NCBI GenBank assembly: GCA_030430625.1
Contig: JAUIKL010000002.1
Location: forward strand, 1-64,000
Length of the DNA stretch: 64,000 nt
DNA from: Gemmatimonadota bacterium
Lineage (GTDB): Bacteria; Gemmatimonadota; Gemmatimonadetes; Longimicrobiales; Gaopeijiaceae
Direction of reading: 5' to 3'
Shown: piece by piece, positions 21,001 through 29,910 of the stretch
Layout of the letters: each line of letters opens with the position of its first letter
How positions within the stretch are numbered: position 1 is the stretch's first letter
Position numbers and translations under genes: made by a program
Notes under the pieces: generated by a model
What the model was told of the DNA's origin: nothing
The model's input: the letters and a program-made list of their open reading frames with translations, nothing else
Databases searched by the model: none

Positions 21001-22092
21001 TTCGTTCGCCGGGCCGAAGACCGAGCGGAGGCCGCGCGCTTCAGCGGCATCACCGGCTTTCGTCGCCGTGCCGTGGGCCTCGACGAGCTCGACCGTAGCG
21101 GGCGAATAACCAGCGTGGTCGTACGCGCGCCGGAGTGCCTTCGCCTGCCCCTCGGGCTGCGGCGCATAGACGCTGCCTCCCTTTCCGTCGGACGAAGCCC
21201 CGAGCCCACGAATCACAGCGTAGATCGTGTCCCCATCGCGCTCCGCATCTTCGAGGCGCCGGATGGCGACCATGCCGACACCCTCACCGATGAGGGTCCC
21301 GTCGGCCTCGTCGGAGAAGGGACGGCAATCTCCCGACGCCGAGAAGGCCGGCGTCTTGGAGAAGCACATGTACATCAGGATGTCGTTGAGTGCGTCGACA
21401 CCACCCGCCAACACCATGTCGCTGTCACCGAGGTACAGCTCGTGCAGTCCGGCCTGGAGGGCGGAGATCGAACTCGCACACGCGGCGTCGGTGACGAAGT
21501 TGGATCCACCGAGGTCGAGGCGATTCGCGATCCGTCCCGCGACCACGTTGCCGAGGAGTCCCGGGAAGGTGCTCTCCTGCCAGGGCTGGTAATGGTCCTT
21601 GATCCGCTGGATGATCTCCTGGACCCGGCTCTCCGGAAGTCCGGCCTCACGCAGGGCGTTCCGCCAGATCGGATGCTGAAGGCGTGAGCCCATCTCGACG
21701 ACGAGTTCGGTCGACGAGGCGACACCGAGGATGACACTCGTGCGGCTGTGGTCGGCGTGGCTTCCGAAGCGACCCGCGTCCTCGAGGACGCGCTTGGCCG
21801 CGATCAGGGCGATCAACTGCGCCGTGTCGGTGGCCGGGATCGTCGTCGGGGGGAGGCCGTACTCCATCGGGTTGAAGGAGATCGGGTTCAGATACCCGCC
21901 CCGCTTCGCGTACGTCATGTCCGGAGCGCTCGGATCCGGATCGTAGTAGTCCTCGATCAGCCATGCGTGCGGTGGAACGTCCGTCAGGCGGTCCGTGGCG
22001 GAGACGATGTCTCGCCAGAAACCCGCGAGGTCGTGGCTCCCCGCGAACAGGGAGCTCATTCCGACGATGGCAATAGGAGGAGATGTGGACAT
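15001..22092 (-). CDS. pfaA: PfaA-type PUFA synthase subunit: KS - AT - 5x ACP - KR - DH-like
   Basis: KS DAACASS, HGTATKAGD, GHTKAAAG; AT VAGHSFGELS; five GLGIDSIKQVEIL phosphopantetheine sites; KR VSGGARGVTASS ... SAYAAANEVLNK. Confidence 0.95.
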   Translation of the reverse strand: MSTSPPIAIVGMSSLFAGSHDLAGFWRDIVSATDRLTDVPPHAWLIEDYYDPDPSAPDMTYAKRGGYLNPISFNPMEYGLPPTTIPATDTAQLIALIAAKRVLEDAGRFGSHADHSRTSVILGVASSTELVVEMGSRLQHPIWRNALREAGLPESRVQEIIQRIKDHYQPWQESTFPGLLGNVVAGRIANRLDLGGSNFVTDAACASSISALQAGLHELYLGDSDMVLAGGVDALNDILMYMCFSKTPAFSASGDCRPFSDEADGTLIGEGVGMVAIRRLEDAERDGDTIYAVIRGLGASSDGKGGSVYAPQPEGQAKALRRAYDHAGYSPATVELVEAHGTATKAGDAAEARGLRSVFGPANEEGRAWCALGSVKSQIGHTKAAAGSAGLIKTALALHHKVLPPTLKVSKPNTQLGLDDGPLYINTLTRPWIRGSAHPRRASVSSFGFGGSNFHVTLEEYTGPGKVADKLRAWPDELVVLSAATEAELRTQLTELRGQLAEGHALSRIAHLAAESFDASALVRVAIVVSSEEELAAKAERVVGAIDGAALAELTDPDISVGIGSPQRGKVAFLFPGQGSQYVGMGGSAAITFDEARRVWDTAVDLPAFEGDRLDHAVFPPPAFGDDTKKSQQAALTAMHVAQPAIAAVSLGYLGVMQKLGLEPDAVAGHSFGELSALAAAGRIDLEELLPTARRRGELMAEAAASNEGAMIAVRTDAATVAEHIDAGSGVVIANDNAPNEVVLAGAVDAVEAMAKKLKAAGLSSIRLPVASAFHSEIVADSCEPFHQHLGSVSWKPGSVDVYANKTATVYPQDDGDARRLLADQLSSPVRFREMVEAMHEAGVTHFVEVGPGTVLTKLVGRCLGDRAHVAVALDDKKTQGLRAFWRGLGRLAAEGFQLNLTSLSEGYRIPEAPAEKKPFEIMITGFNHDRPYPPAEGAAGVAPPNPEVPEVAAPAASTPSAPAAPAPTPVSPAAHAAAPAHAAPLHATTVPAAADSASVMHVHQVTIEAHRRYQELMAQSHRAFLDMAGQALQQVGGQPAGASTAFSAPAAHQPVYTPPAAPAPVARPEPVAQPAPVTPLVPAPTPPAPEPVAAPAPVPAALAAVAPAVDVTAMALEVVSAKTGYPVEMLNLDMEMEAGLGIDSIKQVEILSELQERIPGVPEIAPSELAELRTLRDVADKLSAATPALAAPAAVAPVAAAPTAPSVDVTAMALEVVSEKTGYPVEMLNLDMEMEAGLGIDSIKQVEILSELQERIPGVPEIAPSELAELRTLRDVADKLGAAAPSTPAAAPVAAPAAAQATPGVDVTALALEVVSEKTGYPVEMLDLDMEMEAGLGIDSIKQVEILSELQERVPGMPEIAPSELAELRTLRDVADKLGSAAPSTPAGAPVAAAAAAPAAAGLDVTALALEVVSEKTGYPVEMLDLDMEMEAGLGIDSIKQVEILSELQERVPGMPEIAPSELAELRTLRDVADKLGGGAAPAPAAPAVPAAALAAAAPAPAGDADMTALALEVVAEKTGYPVEMLDLDMEMEAGLGIDSIKQVEILSELQERVPGMPEIAPSELAELRTLRDVADKLSGGSTPAPAAAPAAPAAPPVVETPPAPPVAEAEPVAPSGAIVDDPTAITAFVPTIVPELRPGFGLGAIRPGSSIEITSEHADLAEALRAELSGRGVEATVVDVPSASARGVICLAALADGVDADRATEVHQRAIQAARMVAQHPVVGERLFVTVQSTGGDFGLAGDPGSGAWGAGVAGVVKTAAREWPGASVKAIDVASVDGSAEEIVDELFLGGPALEVGIDAEGSRSVVRIQPLPRSGDRGPALDPGSVLIVSGGARGVTASSVARLAEQWKLKLALLGRSALAEWPEGVPLTTDSVKITGALAAAANQRGETVDFAAMQKQAHSLAASAEVRMTLADFESRGIEAMYVSADVSNTEQVSEAVDHVRQTWGSVDGIVHGAGVLRDKALEDMTPDRVADVFAPKVTGLQVLLEATKEDPIQVIALFSSIAARAGNAGQSAYAAANEVLNKVAASEAQRRGAWCRVRSYNWGPWAGGMVDAGLAAHFEKQGISLLGVDAGAQFFVDELGLEGAGVERVVLAAPSFPGDRLTLTFPPETASEAAGEGAQSARLAPAMVADFALRLGQALKPVESMRMFLEDFVISKPGEDTDPSEGGHTVDVVPIEGAVPGYRLVFKDASGETHHETAVRYSENGATPPPSVPSGGLEPWPFEAEAAYVLLGNTSEFRSIVDLEGVSEEGGMALLRSASLEWRPKMFARGFDPAAFEGLLQLGELWTHQKAGAMEKIASMGQMVVHHLESIPEQLRSAFRARKTERGTLFDFILATEEGDLVAELREVRFDAPSA
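17345..18770 (-). repeat. Five tandem ACP-encoding repeats (294-306 nt period) inside pfaA
   Basis: ctgcttgatcgagtcgatcc (rc of the GIDSIKQ codons) recurs at 17461, 17767, 18061, 18355, 18649. Confidence 0.95.
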
Positions 22093-22116
22093 CGATCTAT
22101 CTCGAAAGAGACGTGT

Positions 22117-23754
22117 TCATCGTAGGAGGCGCGGCGCGAACACCGCGTCTCCGGGCGAAAGGGGCACCCCCGCCAGACGGAGCTGATGGGCTCTCGTCAG
22201 GTGTGCGGCGCCCTCCAGGAGGTTGAGGCCGATCTGAACGACCGTCCGGCTCTCCACGGGCTCGAGGAAACTCCCACGAACCCAGTCGTTGAAGGCACCC
22301 ATGGCAGGGCCACACCAGATCTGGTAGTCGGCCCTTCGCGCCTGGTCTCCCGAGCGCGCCCACTGGGCACCCATGAAGAGGTACCAGCGGAAGACGAGCG
22401 CCATCTTGTGCTTCGGATCGGACTGTGCCTTCGCCAGCTCGGGCGGATTGCGCTCGGCGAAGAAGGCGGCGGTCTCGTCCCAGATGTCGGACACTGAGCG
22501 ACCGAGAACCTTCTGCTCCAGCTCGACCCGCTCCGCCTCGGGCATCGCCTCGAGCGAGGGGTACGTCCGGTAGATCCGGTACAGCTCTTTGCCGCGCTGC
22601 GCGAAGAGTGTCCCGCGTTTGAGGACCTGGACCTCGACGCCGAGCTCGAACATGTCGGCGGCCGGGGCCATGGCCACGTCGGTCATCGACGCCTGAGCGA
22701 GCATGCGTCGACCGTCCTCCGAGAGCGCCGACTCGACCGCCGCCTGGTTCACCGAACCGGTCACGACGAAGGCCGCACCGGCCGCGAAGGCGGACACCAG
22801 TGCACCCGGGGTGCCAAGTCCACCGCCGACCCCGATGCGGGGACGCTCGGCGTACCCGTGCTCGGCTCGAACCTCTTCGGCCAGCTGGATGATGCGCGGC
22901 AGAAGGACCGGGAGCGGACGGTTGTCCGTGTGCCCGCCCGAGTCGGCTTCGACCGTGATATCGCCCGCCACGGGGATCTCCCGCGCCAGCGCGGCCTCGT
23001 CGGCCGTGAGTCGTCCCGCCTCGACCAGGGGACGGAGCATCGACTCCGGCGCCGGGGAGAGAAAAGGACGAGCGACTTCGACCCGAGAGATCTTGGCGAA
23101 GATGTGCGTCCGCCGCTGAACCCGGCCGTCGGCGCCCCGCGTCAGCCCCTTGGCGGCCAGGTAGACGATGGCCGGCTGCAGACGCATGAATGCCGACGCG
23201 GAGATGTTGGTGACGCCGCGCTCGATCATGAGGTCGGCGAAGTCCATCTCCATGTGGGATTCCTGCGGAGAATGGATGAGGTTCGAGCCCCAGTTCCGCA
23301 CGCCCGGCCCGAGCTGGCCCTGGATCTTCTCGATGGCCTCCCGAACGGTCGGCATCGTCAGGCCGGCACTACCGAAGAACGCCATCATGCCGGCGCGCGC
23401 AGCCGCGATGACCATGTCCGCGCTGGCGATCCCTCGGGCCATCTCACCGACGACGTACGGGAACCGGCAGCCGTGCGCCGTGGCGAACGAGCGATCACCC
23501 AGCCACTCCGGGTACACAGGCGGCAGTACGCCGACGAGTGCCTCGTCCGAACCGATCCCGCCGAGGGGCCCGCCACCGGTATCGAGCGCAGCGGCCCGGG
23601 TGCCGTGCGGACCGCCGATCAGCGCCACCGGGGCGCGAACGGACACACCCGCAGGACCGAGTGTGGGAGAGGATGAAGCAGACATCGTTGCGCCGGAGAC
23701 GGACGCTGGGCCGGTGGCATGAGCTCCCGCGCCTGCGATCGTTCGTCCGTGCAT
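22117..23754 (-). CDS. pfaD: PfaD-type FMN-dependent trans-acting enoyl reductase
   Basis: Nitronate-monooxygenase-like TIM barrel (RNWGSNLIHSPQESHMEMDF..., IGVGGGLGTPGALVSAFAAGAAFVVTGSVNQAAVES), LFAQRGKELYRIYRTYPSLEAMP; adjacent to pfaA. Confidence 0.92.
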   Translation of the reverse strand: MHGRTIAGAGAHATGPASVSGATMSASSSPTLGPAGVSVRAPVALIGGPHGTRAAALDTGGGPLGGIGSDEALVGVLPPVYPEWLGDRSFATAHGCRFPYVVGEMARGIASADMVIAAARAGMMAFFGSAGLTMPTVREAIEKIQGQLGPGVRNWGSNLIHSPQESHMEMDFADLMIERGVTNISASAFMRLQPAIVYLAAKGLTRGADGRVQRRTHIFAKISRVEVARPFLSPAPESMLRPLVEAGRLTADEAALAREIPVAGDITVEADSGGHTDNRPLPVLLPRIIQLAEEVRAEHGYAERPRIGVGGGLGTPGALVSAFAAGAAFVVTGSVNQAAVESALSEDGRRMLAQASMTDVAMAPAADMFELGVEVQVLKRGTLFAQRGKELYRIYRTYPSLEAMPEAERVELEQKVLGRSVSDIWDETAAFFAERNPPELAKAQSDPKHKMALVFRWYLFMGAQWARSGDQARRADYQIWCGPAMGAFNDWVRGSFLEPVESRTVVQIGLNLLEGAAHLTRAHQLRLAGVPLSPGDAVFAPRLLR

Positions 23755-23867
23755 GTACTCCTCGATTCGGGACCTAGCTGCGAAACCCGTCGACCCTCTG
23801 CCGAGGCAGGTGATCGACGGGACGACTAAAGTAACGGAATCGTGCTTCCGAAGGCGAAAACTAGGCC

Positions 23868-23884
23868 TCGGGAGGGGCTCCCGA
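23868..23884. terminator. Possible terminator downstream of the DUF1028 gene
   Basis: tcgggag-ggg-ctcccga stem with short T runs on both sides; weak. Confidence 0.4.
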
Positions 23885-23893
23885 CAGCGTTTT

Positions 23894-24973
23894 TCAACGG
23901 CGAACCCGAGTCAGCTCGCGAATGGCCGCCCGCAGCGTTTCCGCCTTACCGGCCTGTTCGAGATCCGCCCACATCATCTCGACGAGCGCAGCGTCCACGA
24001 AACCGGGAGGCGTGCCACCCGAGCCGGCGTGGGACAGTCCCTTCTCCATCCGGTACTGATCGACCGCGCGCGCCACGGCGTCGTTGAACACGTTCGCGTC
24101 CCGATCGCGCTCCAGTTCGGCGTCGGGGTCACCGAAATGTCCGAGGGCGTGCATGATCATCTTGACCTGCCAGACATCGTTCCCCGAGGGCTGCGAGAGC
24201 TCCCGGAAGCCGAGCGTCCCGGACACCTTGTCGTACACTCGTCGAAGCTCGGCCACGGGGGTCTGGTGCTCACAGACGTTGATGTGAACCGTCTGTCCGT
24301 CCGCTCGGCGGGCCATGCCCTCCCGGGGGTCGGCCACGATCACGGCCGCCGACTGGAGTCGACCAACTCGGCGATCCCCACCCTCCACCTGCCCGGCCAT
24401 CAACGCCTCGATGAGCCGGTCGGCCAGGTGGCGATTCGACCCCTCGCTCGCCTCGAACGCCTCGGCCACGGCATCGACCACCTCCGGACCGACGAGCACG
24501 TTTCCCTGTGCGGCGTAATTCGGGCCGGACCGGTGACCGGCCCACGCTCCGGGGCCCGACCCCGTGTGCTGGGCCGCTCGGCCGTCGACCGAGACGACGC
24601 CGACCTGTCGACGATCGCGACCCTCGTCCTCACCCACCGCCCGAGCCAGCGCGTCGACGGGGGACATCCCCGACTCGAGGTAGTCGAGAAGCTCCTGCCC
24701 GTACTCGGTCCGGGTAGACGCCTGTGTGGCCACCGCTCCCACACCCGCTCTCACCCATGGGACCCCGTTACCGACGCACGCCACGCGCGTCGTGACCGCG
24801 ACGCCCGACTCACCGGTTTGCGGGTCGACAGCCGCGATCGAGAAGGTGTGGAAGACCAGGTCGTCTCCCCACGAGACCGGTTCCTGTGACGACAAGGGCG
24901 CACAGATGACGGCGAACGCGCCCAGCGCGAGGTGCAGGCCCCTGGGGCCGTGGGGACGTGTCGCGAGTGCCAT
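23894..24973 (-). CDS. DUF1028 family secreted protein (Ntn-hydrolase-like) with C-terminal extension
   Basis: FHTFSIAAVDPQTGESGVAVTTRVACVGNGVPWVRAGVGAVATQA; start trimmed to MALATRPHG. Confidence 0.85.
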   Translation of the reverse strand: MALATRPHGPRGLHLALGAFAVICAPLSSQEPVSWGDDLVFHTFSIAAVDPQTGESGVAVTTRVACVGNGVPWVRAGVGAVATQASTRTEYGQELLDYLESGMSPVDALARAVGEDEGRDRRQVGVVSVDGRAAQHTGSGPGAWAGHRSGPNYAAQGNVLVGPEVVDAVAEAFEASEGSNRHLADRLIEALMAGQVEGGDRRVGRLQSAAVIVADPREGMARRADGQTVHINVCEHQTPVAELRRVYDKVSGTLGFRELSQPSGNDVWQVKMIMHALGHFGDPDAELERDRDANVFNDAVARAVDQYRMEKGLSHAGSGGTPPGFVDAALVEMMWADLEQAGKAETLRAAIRELTRVRR

Positions 24974-25121
24974 GGTGTCTCCGGCAATGAAGAAGGTCGA
25001 GACCACTTTCGTAGCCCGAACGAAGTAACAGCGAAGGTAAGGTGCCGACACTATGTTTGTCGGAGCCAGCGCCGGGCACACGGCGCGTCACGAGGCAGCC
25101 ACACGGAGGAGGACCCCGGCC

Positions 25122-26246
25122 ATGGGCCTGTTCGACAAGATTCGCGGCGAGCTGATCGACATCATCGAGTGGACCGACTCGAGTCCCAACACGCTCGTCT
25201 GGCGGTTCCCCCGTCACAACAACGAAATCAAGAACGGCGCCCAACTGACCGTTCGCGAAGGCCAGACCGCGGTCTTCATCGACGAGGGCACGATCGCCGA
25301 CGTCTTCGGGCCCGGGATGTACGACCTCGAGACGGAGAACCTCCCGATCCTCTCGACGCTCAAGGGGTGGAAGCACGGCTTCGAAAGCCCCTTCAAGGCC
25401 GAGGTCTACTTCGTGAACATGCGGCAGTTCACGGATCAGAAGTGGGGCACGAAGAACCCCGTCACGATGCGCGACCCCGAGTTCGGCCCCGTTCGGGTCC
25501 GGGCCTTCGGAACGTACGCGATGCGCGTGGCCGATCCGGGAACCTTCCTCAAGGAGATCGTCGGGACCGACGGCCACTTCACGACCGAGGATGTCACCGA
25601 CCAGGTCCGCAACGTCCTCGTCTCCCGTTTCTCCGATGCGATGGCTTCGTCGGGCATCCCTGTCCTCGACATGGCGGCCAACTACGACGAGTTGGGCAAC
25701 ACGCTCGGGGATCGGGTCTCGGACGACATGGCAGGGTACGGGATCCAGGTCACGACCCTCCTCGTCGAGAACATCTCCCTGCCCCCGGCCGTCGAGGAAG
25801 CCCTCGACAAGCGCACCAGCATGGGTGTGATCGGCGACCTCGACCGATACCAGAAGTTCCAGACCGCCGAGGCCATCGGAGACATGGCCAAGCAGGACGG
25901 TGGTGGCGGTGGCATGATGGCCGGCGGTATGGGGGCGGGGATGGGCTTCGCGATGGCCAATCAGATCGGGAATCAGATGAGCCAGCCGACCCAGGGCCAG
26001 GCTCCCGCACAGGGTGGCGCCGCTCCGCCCCCCCTGCCCCAGAGCCCGAAGTTCTTCGCGGCGATCGGGGGTCAGCAGGCCGGCCCGTTCGACGCCGCCG
26101 CCCTGGCACAGCAGATCGCGTCCGGCGCCGTGACGCGTGAGACGCTCGTCTGGACCGACGGCATGGCCGACTGGGCCGCGGCCGGCAGCGTGGACGCGGT
26201 GGCCAGCATGTTCGGGAGCACCCCTCCGCCTCTGCCGGGATCCTGA
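25122..26246 (+). CDS. SPFH-domain (virion-core-like) protein with C-terminal GYF_2 domain
   Basis: MGLFDKIRGELIDIIEWTDSSPNTLVWRFPR...; C-terminal FFAAIGGQQAGPFDAAALAQQIASGAVTRETLVWTDGMADWAAA. Confidence 0.87.
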   Translation: MGLFDKIRGELIDIIEWTDSSPNTLVWRFPRHNNEIKNGAQLTVREGQTAVFIDEGTIADVFGPGMYDLETENLPILSTLKGWKHGFESPFKAEVYFVNMRQFTDQKWGTKNPVTMRDPEFGPVRVRAFGTYAMRVADPGTFLKEIVGTDGHFTTEDVTDQVRNVLVSRFSDAMASSGIPVLDMAANYDELGNTLGDRVSDDMAGYGIQVTTLLVENISLPPAVEEALDKRTSMGVIGDLDRYQKFQTAEAIGDMAKQDGGGGGMMAGGMGAGMGFAMANQIGNQMSQPTQGQAPAQGGAAPPPLPQSPKFFAAIGGQQAGPFDAAALAQQIASGAVTRETLVWTDGMADWAAAGSVDAVASMFGSTPPPLPGS

Positions 26247-26277
26247 TCCGGACGAACGGAAGACCGGGGGAGGGGCG

Positions 26278-27369
26278 GTGACCGAAGGTGTGCGGCAGTT
26301 CCCGTGCGAGACGTGCGGGGCCAATGTCGCGTTCGCGCCGGGGAAGGACGCGCTCGAGTGTCCCTATTGCGGTACGGTCACGCACATTCCCGACACGGGC
26401 GACGCCATCGAAGAGCAGGCGTTCGACGTCTTCTCGATCGACTCCCTGGCCGAAGGGGCGGAAACCGAGGAGGTGACCTCGGTCCAGTGTTCGTCGTGCG
26501 CGGCGCTCGTCGAGCCCTCTCCCACCCACGAGGCGTTCGCCTGTCCCTACTGCGGGGCGAACATCGTCACGACGGAGCGCTCCCAGCGCCTCCTCAAGCC
26601 TCAGGCCGTGCTGCCCTTCGCGATCGGGAGCGCCGAAGCCCACGAGAAGTTCCGGTCGTGGATCGGCAAGCTCTGGTTCGCACCGAACGCACTGAAGCGT
26701 CTCGCCGAACTGGACGGACGACTCAAGGGCCTGTACGCCCCGTACTGGACGTACGACGCCGACACCTCGTCCCGATACAGCGGGATGCGCGGCGACGACT
26801 ACTACGTCACCCGGACGCGGACCGTCCAGCGTGACGGGAAGTCCGTCACCGAGACGTATCAGGAGAGAAAGACCCGTTGGCGCCCGGCAGCGGGGCACGT
26901 CGCCAGGATCTTCGACGACGTCCTCGTCGTCGGCTCGGAGTCGCTCCCGCGTGACCTGGCCGAGGAACTCGAGCCGTGGGACCTCCAGAATCTGAAGAGC
27001 TACGCCGACGAGTACCTCTCGGGCTTCACCGCCGAACGCTACCAGATCGACGTGAAGCGCGGGTGGACACGTGCAACCGAACGGATGGACGCGGTGATCC
27101 GATCCGATGTCCGGCGGGACATCGGCGGCGACCACCAGAAGATCACGACGCTGCACACGCGGCACGACAACGTGACCTTCAAGCATATCCTGCTGCCGAT
27201 GTGGATTTGTTCGTACCGGTATCAGCAGAAGATCTATCGCTTCCTGGTGAACGCCCGAACGGGCGAGATCCAGGGAGAACGCCCGTGGAGTTGGGTCAAG
27301 ATCACCCTCGCCGTGATCGCGGCCGTACTCCTCGTCTCCGTGCTCGTCATCGTGTTCAGGGATCGCTGA
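26278..27369 (+). CDS. Zinc-ribbon protein with C-terminal transmembrane helix
   Basis: Two CxxC...CxYC ribbons (CETC/CPYC, CSSC/CPYC); C-terminal TM helix; probable GTG start. Confidence 0.8.
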   Translation: MTEGVRQFPCETCGANVAFAPGKDALECPYCGTVTHIPDTGDAIEEQAFDVFSIDSLAEGAETEEVTSVQCSSCAALVEPSPTHEAFACPYCGANIVTTERSQRLLKPQAVLPFAIGSAEAHEKFRSWIGKLWFAPNALKRLAELDGRLKGLYAPYWTYDADTSSRYSGMRGDDYYVTRTRTVQRDGKSVTETYQERKTRWRPAAGHVARIFDDVLVVGSESLPRDLAEELEPWDLQNLKSYADEYLSGFTAERYQIDVKRGWTRATERMDAVIRSDVRRDIGGDHQKITTLHTRHDNVTFKHILLPMWICSYRYQQKIYRFLVNARTGEIQGERPWSWVKITLAVIAAVLLVSVLVIVFRDR

Positions 27370-27532
27370 GCCCCCGGAACGCAGGGAACACGGGAAACAC
27401 CACCGGCCGAGCCCGGTACCACGTGAGCACGCTTGTTCAGGAGGTCCCTCCTGAGCATGGTATCGACTTCGAGAACGGTGGGCGCTCGATCCCCCGCCAG
27501 TCCACCCGTCCACTGTAGGAAGGAACGCAGGA

Positions 27533-29896
27533 ATGAACCGTCAGATCTTTGCCGTCGCGGCACTCGCGACCCTCGTCGCGACACCCGCGATGGCCCAGTC
27601 GTTCGGCGCGGACATCGCCATCGGCTCCGACCACATCGTCGTGGGTGAGCCCAACTATCCCAACCGCTCCGGCGTCGTCTACGTCTTCTCACGCGACGGC
27701 GCGGGTGACTGGAACGACCGAGTCCGGCTCGAACCCTCCGACGCCACCGCCGAGAACGGCTTCGGTACCGCGGTGGCCACCTCGGACGGTGTGCTGCTGG
27801 CCTCCGCTCCAAACGCCGGCGCGGGCATGGGTGCGGTCTACGTCTTCCAGAACAACGGTGACAGCTGGGCGGAGTCCGGTCGACTGATGCCGGCCGACGC
27901 GGCGGGTGACGACGCGCTCGGTGCCGAGATCAGCATGGATGGGGACTGGGCCATGATCAGCACGGTGGCCCGGAACCAGGAGACCGGGGCGGTCTACGCC
28001 TTCCGCCGCCAGGGCAACGACTGGGTCGAGCACTCCCGGATCGTGGCGGACGGACTCCAGGCCGGTGACCGCTTCGGTGAAGTCATCGAGGTGTCCGGTA
28101 CGAACATGCTGGTGACCGCCGGTGGCGCAGCCGACGACCAGGGTACGGTGTACCACTACAGCTACGATGCCGGCCAGGACGCCTGGGTATCCCAGGGTCC
28201 GCTCGAGGCTCCCCTGCTCGCTCCGGGTGCCGGCTTCGGCGCATCGATCGCCCTCGTCGGGGAGACGGCTCTCATCGGCATGCCGGGCTTCCTGAACGCG
28301 ATCGGTAGCGTGCAGGTGTACGACCTGACCGAGAACGGCTTCGAGATCACCGCTCTCCTGGCGCCGTTCGAGACTCTCGGCGGATCGTCGTTCGGAGCCT
28401 CGATCGCCTACGACGGCCAGACCGCGTGGATCGGCGCGCCGGGTGGTCAGTCGGGTCAGGGGCGCTCCTACGTCTTCCAGCGGAACGACGAGGGCACGGA
28501 GTGGATCGCGGCCGACAAGGTGGCGGGTGGCCTTCCCGGGCGTTCCCGCTTCGCCGCGACCGTCGACATGATGGGCGACCTCGCGGTCGGTGCGGCCACG
28601 GGTTCGAACCGCGGTGCCGGAACCGGTGTCGTCTTCGAGCGCTCCGGCGACTCGTGGATGGCCGCCGGAACCATCGAGGGTGAAGTCCTCGGCATGGAAG
28701 CGGTCATGGGTGACGAAGTCCGCTGCTCGGACGAGGGCGAGGCCGCGGCCTTCACCTGCGAGTCCGTCGACCTTCTCTCCTTCCTGCCCGTCTCGGAAAT
28801 GGGCGCCAACCGGGGCATGAGCACGAACGATGTCTGGGGCTGGACCGACCCACAGTCCGGACGTGAGATCGTGCTCGTCGGCATGTCCGATCAGACGGCG
28901 TTCGTCGACATCTCCAACCCGGGCAACCCGATCTACCTCGGCCGCCTTCCGATGCCGGAGACCGCCAACGCTTCCGTGTGGCGGGACATGAAGGTGTACG
29001 ACAACCACATGTTCGTCGTCTCGGACGGCGCCGGTGACCACGGCATGCAGGTCTTCGACCTCACCCGACTCCGGGACGCCGACCCGTCGAACCCGATGAC
29101 CTACGACGTCGACGCGCATTACACCCAGATCGCGAGCGCGCACAACATCGTCATCAACGAGGACACGGGGTACGCGTACTCCGTGGGAAGCAGCGGTGGC
29201 GGCGAGACGTGCGGTGGCGGGCTCCACATGATCAACGTGCAGGAGCCGAAGAACCCGACCTTCGCCGGGTGCTTCCAGGACATGACGACCGGACGCCAGC
29301 GGACGGGTTACTCGCACGACGCGCAGTGTGTGGTCTACCACGGCCCGGACGAGGACTACCAGGGTCGCGAGATCTGCCTCGGCTCCAACGAGACGGCGCT
29401 CTCGATCGCGGACGTGACCGACAAGTCGAACCCGGTCGCCGTGGCCATGGCGTCCTACCCGAACGTGGCCTACTCCCACCAGGGATGGCTGTCCTCCGAC
29501 CACTCGTACTTCTTCATGGGGGACGAGCTGGACGAGACGGGCGGGAACGTCACGCACACCCGGACGCTGATCTGGGACCTGCGTGATCTCGACGATCCGG
29601 TGCTGGCCAAGGAGTACATGGCCGATACGCGCTCGACCGATCACAACCTCTACATCCTGGGCAACACGATGTACCAGTCCAACTATAAGAGTGGACTGCG
29701 CGTGCTCGACGTCTCGGACCCGGAGAACCCGGTGCCGGTCGGGCACTTCGACACGGTGCCCTACGGTGGTGACGACGCCCAGATGACCGGTTCCTGGTCG
29801 AACTACCCGTACTTCGAGAGCGGCGTCGTGGTCGTGACGAGTGGGCGGGAGGGACTGTTCATCGTCCGGTACCGCCCACAGACCATTTCGGACTGA
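27533..29896 (+). CDS. Secreted choice-of-anchor B family / beta-propeller protein
   Basis: Signal peptide; repeats GAVYVF/GTVYHY; ISNPGNPIYLGRLPMPETANASVWRDMKVYDNHMFVVSDGAGDHGMQVFDLTRL. Confidence 0.82.
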   Translation: MNRQIFAVAALATLVATPAMAQSFGADIAIGSDHIVVGEPNYPNRSGVVYVFSRDGAGDWNDRVRLEPSDATAENGFGTAVATSDGVLLASAPNAGAGMGAVYVFQNNGDSWAESGRLMPADAAGDDALGAEISMDGDWAMISTVARNQETGAVYAFRRQGNDWVEHSRIVADGLQAGDRFGEVIEVSGTNMLVTAGGAADDQGTVYHYSYDAGQDAWVSQGPLEAPLLAPGAGFGASIALVGETALIGMPGFLNAIGSVQVYDLTENGFEITALLAPFETLGGSSFGASIAYDGQTAWIGAPGGQSGQGRSYVFQRNDEGTEWIAADKVAGGLPGRSRFAATVDMMGDLAVGAATGSNRGAGTGVVFERSGDSWMAAGTIEGEVLGMEAVMGDEVRCSDEGEAAAFTCESVDLLSFLPVSEMGANRGMSTNDVWGWTDPQSGREIVLVGMSDQTAFVDISNPGNPIYLGRLPMPETANASVWRDMKVYDNHMFVVSDGAGDHGMQVFDLTRLRDADPSNPMTYDVDAHYTQIASAHNIVINEDTGYAYSVGSSGGGETCGGGLHMINVQEPKNPTFAGCFQDMTTGRQRTGYSHDAQCVVYHGPDEDYQGREICLGSNETALSIADVTDKSNPVAVAMASYPNVAYSHQGWLSSDHSYFFMGDELDETGGNVTHTRTLIWDLRDLDDPVLAKEYMADTRSTDHNLYILGNTMYQSNYKSGLRVLDVSDPENPVPVGHFDTVPYGGDDAQMTGSWSNYPYFESGVVVVTSGREGLFIVRYRPQTISD

Positions 29897-29910
29897 CGGA
29901 GATCTCCCCC

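Noticed and set aside
24810-27513. Long - strand ORFs (24810..26324 and 25750..27513)
   Set aside because: Antisense to well-supported SPFH and zinc-ribbon genes; no recognisable domains.
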